From positions 11,648,850-11,708,849 of the forward strand of contig NC_134029.1 of NCBI RefSeq assembly GCF_964204645.1: a stretch of DNA of 60,000 nucleotides, given 5' to 3'. Position 1 is the stretch's first letter; each line of letters opens with the position of its first letter. Origin of the DNA: Tubulanus polymorphus (Eukaryota; Nemertea; Palaeonemertea; Tubulaniformes; Tubulanidae). This document shows positions 1 to 13,200 of this stretch, in pieces. The notes beneath the pieces were generated by a model. That model saw nothing but the letters and a program-made list of their open reading frames with translations, had not been told where the DNA came from and ran no database searches. A program made the translations under genes and the position numbers.

Positions 1-1044
1 TATAGATTATATGGGTAATTATGATTAGAAAATGAGCTTATAATTATATCACGTGACCTCTGTATTATCAGTTCTGCCATTTCTGGATAGCTACCCACTA
101 CTTTCAAACGCAAAAAACTCAAATGTTTTGAATTACAACACCACAAAAAACGGAGCATCAAAATAACAGAGCTGCGATTTTAATCACGCCATCTAGTGGC
201 ATGTTTGCAAAAACCTTAAGATAAAACTGCCGCGTATATGAAATGTCTGTATGATCTAAAATAATCTGTTCATGAAAGTCGACTGGGCAAGGAAAGAGTT
301 AAGACAACCTGATTTTATGGATGGGTTATCCTACAGTGCGTGGATAACTGATTTGATTTTGGGTCTTGTAGGTTAAATGACAAGGTCACTGGAAGCCTTT
401 TTGGATTTTTCATTTCCGGGCTCCAACTCATACGATTTATGAAAACTCGACATTTGATGGATCTCCCGAAGCTAGTTTTCCGACACATTCGCATGATATC
501 ACGCCATTTGCCAGTATCTCACAGATCTCAGTTCTGATTCTGAATTTATGATACTGTATTCTGATCTTTGCAAGAAGTAGAAAATTTTGATAATCTCGCG
601 CCATAGTGTTGTCGTATCTGAAAGTTTTCGCGCCATGTTAATCCATGACAATTCTATTGTTGTGATTAGTACTACAGTGCATGCTGTGTAAGCTTGCCGA
701 AAAACACGTCTGCACTCCTGGACAGCTACTCTGCTGACTTCTGAAGGTTATAAAAAATGTGAAATAGCCATTTGGAGCTCGTTTCTGCTTGTACAGTCCC
801 AATTTCAGAACAATATTCTTATTACTTGATTTGTGGTTTTATGATGGAAGGAGGATGAGCTCTATTCTTTTGGAAATGTAAGCCTATAGGTCATCCAAGA
901 TGGCCGCCACAGTAATTTTGGTGTATGAAATAGCTATTTGGCAATACCAATTTCTTGTTACTTGATCTCTTAGTATACTTTATGAGGCGATATTTAAAAT
1001 ATCGGGCAAGTTTTTTTATCTGTTAACTTTTCCGCAATTGGCAG
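1..1044. other. ATP10 intron, no feature recognised
   Basis: AT-rich sequence upstream of the first visible exon. I find no exon with a family match on either strand, no TIR pair and no tandem array. Confidence 0.5.
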
Positions 1045-1214
1045 CAGTCTTAACTTTGATTATTGTCAGCATTGTAATAGGACACATCATAAATGGAATT
1101 GGCGTTACCCAGATTTTTATTCTACCTCTAGGGGAGTTAAGTGCTGAAGTACAGTCAAATCCATATGATCCGCATAAGGTTTATCTGGATTTTCTGCTCA
1201 AATGTACACTTTTA
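1045..1214 (+). CDS. ATP10 exon 1 of the window (M3 and luminal loop to M4)
   Basis: Acceptor after ...ttggcag at 1044. It encodes a hydrophobic helix ([18 protein letters not shown]), a loop, and [11 protein letters not shown] leading into M4. The donor is unclear: gt at 1179 is followed by tttat and would drop residues that align with the family, while gt at 1215 (gtccaa) keeps them in phase 0. I chose 1214 on protein length. The start at 1045 or 1048 is equally possible. Confidence 0.7.
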
Positions 1215-4200
1215 GTCCAAATTCTATTTGATACATTTTTCTAATGAAATTATTGGTGAAACCGATACTGTTAAATTCCAAATGTCGCTTACCAATGTAA
1301 CCGGTTTATCTGAATCAATGTTGTTGTGAATGTTGATGAATCACTGTTAATGTTGGTGTAAGGTGAAGTGTATTGATCATAATTCACACTGTGACCCATT
1401 TCATTGTTTCTATAGTGAGTATATGAACGCAGCTATGTAGGCATATTTAGTTATCGTTCAGCATACCGGTATATATGTACATCGATTGAACAATGTCAAT
1501 GGCTAAAATTAAATTAGAAAAGACCATTCAAAACAAATATTCTGGAAATACATGTTTTACTATATCGTTGCATCAGCAAGATATTATCTTGTGAGTGAGT
1601 TAAAAGATGATTCCTTTTGCGCACCAAAATATTTCTGGATCTGAAAACTACCCGCAGTTAAAGAGTTTCTGTTATTATTTTCAGGCGATCATTCCTTTGC
1701 CACTGTATGTTACTATAGAAATATGTAAAATGATCCAAATAATATGGATCCATTTCGATATGGACCTGTACTATCCTGAAAGTGATACAAGAATTGAATG
1801 TCGAGCGCTGAATATAGCAGAAGATCTTGGACAGATTCAATACTTATTCTCAGATAAAACTGGTACACTGACAGAGAACCGCATGACATTCAGATGCTGT
1901 AATATTGGTGGCATCGAGTATACTGCATTTCCTGATGGTATGTATATATATTTCAAATGTCATGAGGAGCTGGTTTCACAATTTAGATCTGACAAAAATC
2001 CAGACTGGGTTTATATTGGTTGTTAAATCTTAAAGCAAAGAGACTTTCAATCCTGATTCTCTTTTTTCCCTAAATGTACCTCTCAAGTAATAGATATATT
2101 TACATGAAACTTTGCTCGTTTAATCTTCATAAGGGAAGGTTGATTTGGTATTATTTTCTTTAAGTAGGTCAGAGATGCTGTGATCATGGCAACCTTAATT
2201 CCAATATGGCTACCAACATTTAAAATACCTTCAAAACACAATTTATCAATCAAAAATCCAAAAAGCAGGTACTGCCATGTGTTACTTATTATCTATCATC
2301 TATTATAAAAGATGAAGCTTCAGTCATGCTGTATATGCCCCAAAGCACTTCTTAAAGTTCTTAAACCTTTGGTCCTCTAGTGTTAAGTAGCAAATTCAGG
2401 GACTCAAATGATCTTTGGTTGAGTACCAGGTATGTCAGTCGTTTAAAAAATATTTATTATTGTAAATGCTATGTTTTTTGCATTTTTAGATAAAGATAAA
2501 TCATATGATAATGAAAATGATAGTTCCGATGTAAGTAATACTCCTGGAAGTTTCATTACTTTTCTCAGCTTAGGATAAGGCCATTCACAAATGGCAATAT
2601 CTAGTACTGGGTAGGTCTATCTTAAAAGCACATTGTGTAGGTATATCGTCATAATAGGACGGCATTATGATCTAAACATATCTTATTTCATCCTTCTCAT
2701 CATAATAATCTTAATGCTGACTAACTTATAGAGAGTTATTGAAGTGTTGCCAGCATTTTGGAGTTATTTCGTTTTTCGCATTTCATATGCTTTTGTATGC
2801 TTCATATGCTCAGTGTCATCTTAAACAATCACAACAAGAATGATTACATGTTATTTTTTAGTTAGATCATCAGTTAGAAAATGAAATATCGAAAATGTCT
2901 AGTATGAAGCTGGGAACTGAAGAATTAACGCGGCGGCACCAACAAATACAAGATTTTTTCCTTCTCATGGCAGTATGTAACACAGTAGTGGTTGCTGCTA
3001 AGCCACATGGTGAAGAAGTGAGTAAGCTTTTGTATCTATTTTCACTGTGCAGCTGATCATGTATGGGACACATGTGGGACAGTGCGACATGTCGCACCAA
3101 TATCTGAAAATCCATCATTTGGTTACGTAAGAATTCTATGTAATTGGAGGGAACATAGAATATATCAGTATCTCGCCCCGCTGGGATGGTTCTGCCTATA
3201 TCCAATTAGCTGTAGTAACATTAGAGCACGTGGAATGTGAGTTTTAAGACAACAGATTTGTACTAATTATGTTATTCATTTTAGGCTTAACCCTTAAACT
3301 GCGGAAGCATGTTAAGTCCTGTGTGTGCCAGATGATTAGCATGTTAACGAAATTAACTCATTTAATCCTCATAATTTCCAAGCTATTGTATATAGGGCAT
3401 TGAAACTTCACAAAGCAGTAGTTCAAAGTCATAGCCAGGGAATAGGGCTGAAGGATTAAATTTCCGATTTTTGGAAGAGGGAGTCCACTGGATGGGTTCA
3501 TTTTTGGGGGTCCAGCGCAAAAAGATCCCTAAGAAAGTCAGAATACTAACAATTTCGTGTTACATTGTCGATATTCATAAATAAAGACAGTAGATTACTA
3601 TATCCATCGTTAAAACCTTTATTATGCTTCCTATTACGGTCTGAATGTTTGAATCTTATTCAAAATCTCAGAATATCAAATTTACGGGGCTATTTTGAGG
3701 TCAAAATTCTTTAAGATATTAAAAGGAGAAATTACTTCCGGGTTTGAATTCTCGAGTATCGGCAGTTGCTGTGTGTTATGAACTATGGCTCAATGCGCTG
3801 CGAGGCGCTTGTGACATAAAAACAAACTTAAATGTGAGATGGGTCGGGCTATCAACTAGAGTCACCTACGGCAGTTCGCCAGTGCGTTGACTACAGTCGC
3901 TTGCGGCAAGGTAAGGGTTAAGATCATTATCTTGCTCATGATGACTTAAAGACACTAAAAACCATTCAATTTGGCCCCACATCTAGAATTCTTAAGTTTT
4001 CCGGTGGCGCTTTAAAGATCATGTAGCGCTTAGATAGTTTTTGCTTTGAACGATAGATTATGTTACAGAAATACATAATAATCATTCTTGAGAAATTTAG
4101 CTGTAATGAGTGATGGATTTCTGAAATATTAATGATTGAAAAGTGTATATTTGCAGACCTGCCAACTGTTATGAATAAATAGTAATAGTTTACGATCCTG

Positions 4201-7200
4201 ACTCAGAAATTACGATGTCACGTTAGGTATGATGATGTTACGATTTTTAAATATGTCTTATTTTTGTTACGATGAAACGTCATAAAATTACGTTATTTCT
4301 CCATTGTGTTACGATAGAATGTTGTTATATTACGTTTTGAATGAATGAGGTTCGCCATTTAGCCGCTCGTGGATAGATGGCGCACGTGTCGGGAGAGGTG
4401 CTCATTTCTCTAAACAATGGCGGCCAGATGTGAAAATAAAAATGTAAATGAACTTAAAGTTGAGTTGCAGAAGAGGGGAGCAAAGACAACTGGTTGTAAA
4501 TCTGATTTGATTGAAAGGTAAGATAAGTTCCCTACCGCTCAAGTGTCATACTATCCTAGAAATAATCCATTTGCACTGCTAATCCGATAAAAACACAAAC
4601 TTAAACAATATACGTAGTATGTAAGTTTTCATTTCTTAGAATCCCTACGGATCTCGCCATCTCTTTTCCTGGAACAGGGAGCATGAGTTATGAAAAACTG
4701 GTGGCAGCACCTCCCGGTCGTATTTACTTAAGCATTATCGGGTTGTTTTCAGGCTGGAAGCTTATGATCGCAATGAAAACTTTCAAAACGAAGCAATCAT
4801 CATACCCAGAGAACTTCTACCAAATTGGCCAGGAGATGTTACAGGCTTTAAGCAGCTGTCCAGAGATCATAGAAACATCCTGCCTAAAATTACTGATGAT
4901 CACATTCGTGGATATTTCAAGTTTAGACTGGCCACTGACAGGGAGATGACAGGTGACAATAAAGCCATGGAGAAGGCCAGATTAATGCTAGAATCGAATA
5001 GAGTTGAAGCCTGCAGTTACATTTCCCTGGATGTTGACATATTTTTCACTGCTATTGTCAGGGCAGCTATGAAAAAAAAAGGTATGTTCCTTTGAATACT
5101 ATAGGTATAATGAATTATTATAGACGGACGACGGGCGCCGAAGGCGCTCGGAGGACGTCCCTTTGATAAACGCGTATATGTGGATGCTAGAAAGTGTCTT
5201 CTTAACCGATTCTGACTAGCTGACGAAGTCAGAAAAAAATGACGTCACTTGACGTCCGGTTTGAAGTTCATGGGGAAATTGGAAGTAGAATTACGTCACG
5301 CTAAAATCCAGCATTCCACTAACTAAAATAAGGTAACTTATGGATCGGGTTATATGAGAATGTATTTATTTCATGAAATTTCGAACAAGATTGGGTCGAT
5401 GAATAGTTTAACAATGAACCGCGTTGATCGATCGAGTTGAAAATAGCTGAAATTCCCTTAGCAACAGGAGCGAATTCATAATAACAAACCACACGTGCCG
5501 GCGCACGGTTCAGCCATCGCAGGCTCGAATCCCGGAGAATTACGCTCTCGCGTGCGCATGCGACAGTCAACCCCAGCCGTAGCACTGAAATATGTAATCA
5601 TTTATCAAATTTAATGACCCTAAAACTGCGATGAGTCGCGTTGCTGTACGATTTGCTTAAAATTTCACGGCAGCGCGGCGGCCCGAGGATGAATCGGACG
5701 GTCTCGCTCCACGGAGCAGCGACATCGCGGTCGGCAAAAACATTAGTCTCCGCCCCTTCTTTCACCAAATAAGGAATTCGGTACCGCTGGCCACGTGCAC
5801 TATTAATTTTGAGCCTTAGATTCCCGGTACTCGATATTCCCCCGAGAATTAGAAACAAATAAATATTTTTCGCGAGAGAAATCAATTTTTGTATTGACAT
5901 TTGAATTTTACTGCTGATGATTTATTCGATTTTTTTTCTGGCAGAAAAAAATTATGCGATTGATGCGTTTCAACGTGTCTTTCATTTTTTCGTGTCTTCC
6001 TTTACTTTTCAAATGGAGCTAATCTCTAAATTAACACCAGGTCAAATTCTTCAATCTTGCAAACCGTCTCAGTTTCACCATAATGTCGGTTTTTACATTT
6101 CGGGTTTTACAAAGTGGTTTATAAACCATTGAAAAATTCCTGATACAAATCGAAATAGTAATCTTTTTAGCAGTGGTAAACCGACCTACCCCGGGTAGCC
6201 AAAGACCAGTTTATATTTAGTTAAGAAATGAGTCAAGTTATTTTCATAGAAAATTGAATTTCATTAGATCTACAGATCAAATGAACAGGTTCGTCATAAT
6301 TTTCCTAATCAAAATATAAGCCAAAATTTTTAATAACCAGAAATTAATCGAACCTTAAATTTGAAGTTTCATCTTTCTTTCCCCCACCACTTAACTATAT
6401 GGCATTAGTTTTCATTTTTCCAAGCTTAACAATAAGAATTGATTTAATTTCTTCAATAATTTAATGCTCGGGGCCCAAATCTACAGAACAATTTCAACAT
6501 CGAAATAAAATTGATAGACTTTAAGAGTTATAGTAAGAGTTTCTTGGCAGTTTCATTGAGAACAATTAATTTTCTCGGTGTTCCTTTAGTCACTGACATT
6601 ATTTTGAGTGGTTTTGTTACACTCCGTGAACGAGGTTGTTTTCGAATCGTTATGATTTCTTAATCTTAGTCGTAAAAATTAAATCAAGCTGCAGTGACGA
6701 AGCGTCCGTCACTTAGATTTCATCTATTACATATTATTAATGAATTCTGATAACAGTATCGTATTGATCATATAAAGGTACATCTCATCATCAAAATTTT
6801 AGAACTTGAGATTAGAAATGGAGAGGGAAAACCCTTGTGGCGAGATTTAACAAATCTTTTCAGGTCGACAAACCTACATGTACTTATGATTTTCATTTTG
6901 CAGATATCTTCTGCTATAGAGATCAACACCAGGAACCAAAGTGATTCGTCCTTGTGGTTTCAAGTTCGGCAATGGAGGATCACAGCTTCTAGGTTTGGGG
7001 AGATCACAAAAATTACGGACAGGCGAAATATAGAAAAACTGCTCAAGTCTAACATCAGTCTCTCCAGATTTCGACACAGAGGCAACCATTCATGGACTGC
7101 AATTTGAAAATACTGCCACTGATTAATGCCACTGATGGGAATTTCCGATTTCTAGAGATAAATGAGAATGGGGCGTTACAACCCAAAAGAACTCACCATT

Positions 7201-10200
7201 ACTATACTCAGATACAGGGGCAAATGCATATTACAAGGAGAAAGTTTTGTTACTTCATAGTTTATGTGTTCAAGGACTTGTTTGTAGAAAAAATATTTTA
7301 TGATCAGAAATACTGTGATACTATTATCCCAAAACTTAGAGAATTTTTTAATCAACATCTTGTCAAATTCATAGCCTCAACCTTGACATCAGCTTAAATT
7401 GGAATGTGAAAAAGTTTAATATGAAATAAATTTAGAATATGACTTATTTTATCGTTACAATGTTTCTTCATCTCTTTATGCTAAATGTCCAACGATAGAT
7501 TTTTCAAAGTTACAAAACATGAAACAAATAAAGAGATCTAGCTGGGAATCTTGTAGAAACGTAGGGATATTACAGTGTACATCAATAGGAGCAAACAAAT
7601 CTTGACAGTTTAACCCACGGTCGGCCATAAAACTATCGCCGGGCTGAAACATCTTTTCCTCCTTAGATACAAGAGGAGAACGCTCTAAAATTTGTCTATC
7701 GCTGGTTGTTCCTCCATAACAGGGGCTAACATATGTGCCACGCAGAGAAATACCAATCATAGACTTCAATGTATTCTTGTTCTTATAGGTAGAGAATGTA
7801 CACAAATCAGTTAATGCTACATGAAAAATTTTCAGTGAAACCGAGCATGAGTCACATAATTTCGTGGATACAAAACTCTGCGCTTCGAAAATGTCGGTCA
7901 TTTCCAGGATGCTACGGTGAATTGTAAAAATCTAGACGTACACGTGTGACCTGTTTACAGAACTGATAAGAAATTCCAACGAGTCATAAAACTGAGAAGT
8001 ATACATGCGCATATACAAAACTACACTTGGAGTAACCGCGAGTTTCAAAAACAGATTTAGAATACTATATATTTCACGAATCATTCGATGAACATCACGC
8101 TCAAAACTTTCATAATCAATTTCAATGTATGGTCTAGGCTATTCAATTATAATAGCGTAATAACATTTGGTAACTTACTTTGTATAATCTGTATTGTTGT
8201 TTCATCTGCGGGAAATACGGACGATTCATCGACTTTGTCTATACTGGACATATCTGAAGAAATATTTTTGAGAACAGTCAAGTTAAAAGAAAATGTAAAA
8301 ATATATCTTTGAATTTGAAATATCATATCAATTAAGTAATCTACCTAGGTCAGAATTAACTATATTTGGTGGCGATGTCATCAAACTCATTTCTCTCGGC
8401 TCCATCAGTAAGGTTTCGTCTCCTAAAATAGCAACACAGCAATTAGCAATCCAATCGAATATAAATATATTGAATAGGACTTTTTCATTTTCACTAATAA
8501 GCTCACCGGCTATTGCCTTAATTTGTACACATATTTCTTCATTTCTCTCAACTGTTTCGGATTCTTGGTGACGTAGAAACAAGATATCAGGTGACGAGAT
8601 GTCAGATACCTCCGTAATGCAGTTAAATTCTACGTCTTCATTCGGATTTTGTGCTGAAAAGTAAATAAGCGTATTGATATTGGATACATTGAAATATAAA
8701 ATTATGGGGAAACGGCAATACTCACAGCAAGGCATATCGTTAATCAAGTCAGTTTCTACGATTTCGTCATCAGACATCTTAACTTTGATCATTGGGAGAC
8801 GTATTTTCTGTTTACACAACAAGTCCAGACAATCATCCCAGCATTTTCTGACATGTAACTCACACTCCTTTCTTGAGGATGACCGAAAATGAAATAGCCC
8901 TGGAGAGATTTGCTGGTTGTTTTCATCGTTTCCATCTATCCACTCTATTCCTTTGTCGCATACTTTCCACCATGTGTTTTCACCGAGTACCAAATAATCA
9001 GAAATCCGTCGAAAATGTGCTTGAACTAGAGATCGTCTCTTACACAGCATGTCCCACGTAATAATTGTATTTTTTCGGAATGAAGAGAGAACTTTGGTCT
9101 CCTTGCTGATTCGTGACACCTGAATAGCTAGCGTATCTCGTTTATAGCAATTCTGTCGCTCAGCTTGATGGCGAAGAAAAATATTACCGATAACGTAACC
9201 GGGTCTTTTTAGGCCCGTTGTAGCAGTAATACGCTTGCAGTCCAAATGTCCTTTCTTCATTTTCAGCTAATAGGGAACTTAGCGGAATCAAATGGAAGAC
9301 ATCAGCCATATGAGCGGTAATCGAATGGAAATATGATCCATAGAAGCGACGTTTTGTTGTCTTTTTTGTTGACGGGATACCGATTACTTTTTCACAAAGA
9401 AATCCGAACTCGAATGTCAGATTATATAATCGAAGGATGAGCTTTTGCGAACGTTCACTTTCCGGGCTGTAGGCTATATCACTGATTTCTGCAAGTGAAG
9501 ATACAACTCTTAAAATATCTGTTGATATCAACCAGGGAAGTGTGATGAGATGGAATACAGACGCTTCTAATTGCCGGATGTAGGCTATTCAATTCAGCCC
9601 GTACATCAAAGGTTACGGCAACAGCAGTAAGCTACGCTTATCAAGTGTGTGTTACCAGCTGAACATCAGTCAACATCAACTTTGATTCGGTCGCAGAACA
9701 ACCCGCAATAGTTTTAGCCCGATTAATGTTCTGCTATCGATACTACGCATGCGCACTGGGGTTCATTGAACAACGAGGAAGAAGCTGCGCATTCACATAT
9801 TTTTCTGTAGAAAATCGGTTCAAATTCAACTATTTCTCGTAAAATTTGTCCTAATAGGTATGTATTTTTATTCTTCTATATCTCCGAAACCCGGTATCGG
9901 AACATTCAGTATTTATACTGTGATTAAAGTCTGTTCTTATGTGTTAAACATATGTTTTTGACAGTTCGTTCCGATTCCGGGTTTAGCGTTATTTGGGTCT
10001 TGAAGATGTCAAATATTTCGGCTCAGACTCGCGCAGCTTTCGTTTCTGACGTCATGTTGCTATGTTACGACACAAACTTATACACTACACAAAATATGAT
10101 CTTTAAAATGTGTATTTACTACATAATAATGTCATTTAATAACGCTTACATTAGGCCTACACTTACAGTACATTAATACTAGCCATTTTTTATAGCCTGG

Positions 10201-13200
10201 TTTACGGTCACTGTCGCCGGAATTTAGAAAAATTGCCAATAAAAATAAGTTTTATTTTTATGCTTTCCGTTCATTCCCGCTCTATGAGAAAATGTAATTT
10301 TTAAGAGCAGACAGATATCAACTAAGACATGCGTAGATCTTTTTTAAGCCTTTATTCAGGAAAATCGTACAGATTTTGATTTTGATTTAAATAGCTAAAT
10401 AGCGAGCAATTATGCTGATCTATATACCATCAGCAATCTTATTTAATTAGCCTTTTCTTGTTTTTTAGTCATGGATCTTTGTCGTCGTTTGGTGTGGAGA
10501 AAATGCAAACCTCCTGATCGCTGTCCTATCAATAAAAACGATACATTGATTTTGTATGCGTAGTCCAAATTTTATTAATCGATTTTCTATAGTGTACTGC
10601 TGCTATTTTGAACTGAATTTAAACACTCGATGGTTGATCACTTCCGTCATAGCCTTTTGCAAATTGTTTCTGCAATAATAACAATAATAATTATTATTAT
10701 TATTTTAATATGCACAGTTTTATCTGGGTTTTTAATATATTATGTTTCAATAGATATAAAAAATAATGCTCTCGTTTTCTTGTGGTCTCTGGTCAGCTGT
10801 CTGAATCTAGGCCTATATGAATAAGACAAGGAAAAAATAAATTGCCTGAATTAGATGGAAACTATCCTGAAATTTCATTGAGTCAAAGGAACTGTTCTTG
10901 AATAATGGAGGATTTTGCACAGACTACAACCAAAATGTATAAAATAACGAATTATATCCCTGAAATAAAGTATCAGACTCACTAGAATCGGCCGATTTAA
11001 TTGATCCAGTAGATCGTCAAAATCGTCATCATTTATACTTTCGTATTTATTCTATAGATATTTCAATTTATTTTCGTTGAAAATTGAAATATCTATAGAA
11101 TAAATACGAAACACTTCCCTGATTACAATAACACCGTTGCCATTTTTAACAGAGCGGAAACAACCAAATTATGACGGAGCTTCCCGATCTCGCTGGTTAT
11201 CGCTTATCAGGGCGTTACGTAACAAAGTGCTCGCCAACGAACCGCTATCGGCATTAGGGCAATTACAACGCACATTCAACAAGAGCAGTACAATAGCGTC
11301 CGTATTCCATCTCATCACACTTCCCTGATATCAACCCTTCTTTTTCCCATCTTTCACAGTGATTGCACAATCGTACAAGTTGTAATCGGGCATCACTCCC
11401 TTTAATCTGTGTCTTTCCTGCTAATAACTGGTCGTGGAGACATTTCATTTTTCGTTTGATTTCCTGGTTTTCTATATGTTCCGGTAGTTCTTCCATGATT
11501 AACTTGGACATATTTGCGATATCATGTAGAGTTTCGATTTCGATGATTTCGTAATCATTGGAATTTAAATCATCCAGGGAAGCAGTTGGTGAATTGAACA
11601 GGACACTTGGGACTCGCTTTACGCCGGAAAGTTCTTCGGATAGTGCTTGCTGTAAGTCGGCTTTCAATTTAAGCTCCGAAATATCAATTTTACGGGCTAA
11701 AAGTTCTCCTCTGATGTCATCGACCTTTAAGTTGCTAAAGGGTTCTATTTTGTTAGCATATTTCTTTCACATAATTCCTTTTGTAACAATGTTTTGTTTT
11801 TCCGCAATTGATCGATGACATTTACTGAAAGAGTGCGCAAGATTTTCATGCAAATTGGCATTCGCGCCACAGTGGCACTGATAGTGACCGCCGGAATTAT
11901 TTCCAGCTTCGAATGCGCGTGCCGGTCCATCACCACTAAAATATCGCATCACGTCATAATACGGTGTACCTTGACTCGATATAACAGGTTACCCAAGAGA
12001 TTTCAAGTCTTCTAATCTTGTATCCATATATATCAATTGGTCTGCCTCGCTAGCTCCAGATCGGCCGATTATATATATCTCGGGTATTTCGACGACTTTT
12101 TGGATATTGATAGATCTTCTTTTTGGATATTTAATACGATATTCTTCATCCGTCAAATAAACAGCGCGATCATATATAAACTGAATCATAACCATGAAAT
12201 GTGAATGTCCAGCAATACTACTGTGGTCATGCCAAAGTTTCATGTGTCGGGTCCGATGGAAATCGCGAACACAGTGACGAAGAGAATAGACACAGCAATT
12301 TGCGCTTCGAGATTCACCGATTGTACTTAGATATGATTTCAATTCTTGGTTGGACATATTTTCGTCAAAGTCCCGCAGAATTCCTAATTTCTCGTGACGG
12401 TCTAGTGCATCCTGTCGAATATTTTCTAGCGCCCTTTTTCGACCATACACAATTACTTTCTGTATTTGGAGTTCTCCATTCGAATTGATTATTTCTTTTT
12501 CGAATTCCTTCGGTGCTACAAGTTCACCCAGATTGATTTCCCCACTTTAAATTTTTCCTTTTATTTCGTTTGATAGTTCCTTTGCGCTGCGCTCACATGG
12601 TAAGGTGATGTGACCATAAAGACGCTTTTTGCAGCGTCTCACACGCTTTGGGATATCTTCCTGATATCACAACATTAGTATTGAATTTGTCGACATTTAT
12701 TCCTTGCAATTTCGCATATTCCTTTAAGATCTGACCACCCTTTTTACTTATTTTACCATCGTTTCCAGTAACATTATATTTTCTTGCCATCTCCGACCAG
12801 TTTATATGTGTATTTTCCTCCAATGTACGTATTTCAGACAGAAAATCTGTTCTTTCAAAATTGTAGGCGTCGAGACAACCAACCGGATTCTTTTTTGCTT
12901 GAGTACCGCTTCCCTCGGAGATTATACTTTGAGCAACACGATTTGCTGCAGTGGACATTTTCTCAAAATATGTTGCCTTAACACGACGGTCATGGTGAGC
13001 GAAAGAATCTCCGATTGCTAATAATCGATTGTCGTCATCTTTAATTAACTGGTCACGTATTCTCCTTCTAGCGTTTTTCATTGTTTCATTAGTGGAGTTT
13101 GATTTCTGATAAACCGCCTGTAAATAAATGGAATTCGAATATTGATTAACATACAGTTTGAAATGTAAAGATTATAAATCCGATACATATCTTTCAATTC

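Noticed and set aside
5598-5900. 100-codon minus-strand frame in the YqaJ gap
   Set aside because: No recognisable motif, no splice context, lies in a probable insertion.
10630-10824. Hydrophobic 64-codon frame inside the Mutator-like element
   Set aside because: It reads through an ATT microsatellite and an AT-rich stretch; no homology or neighbouring gene.
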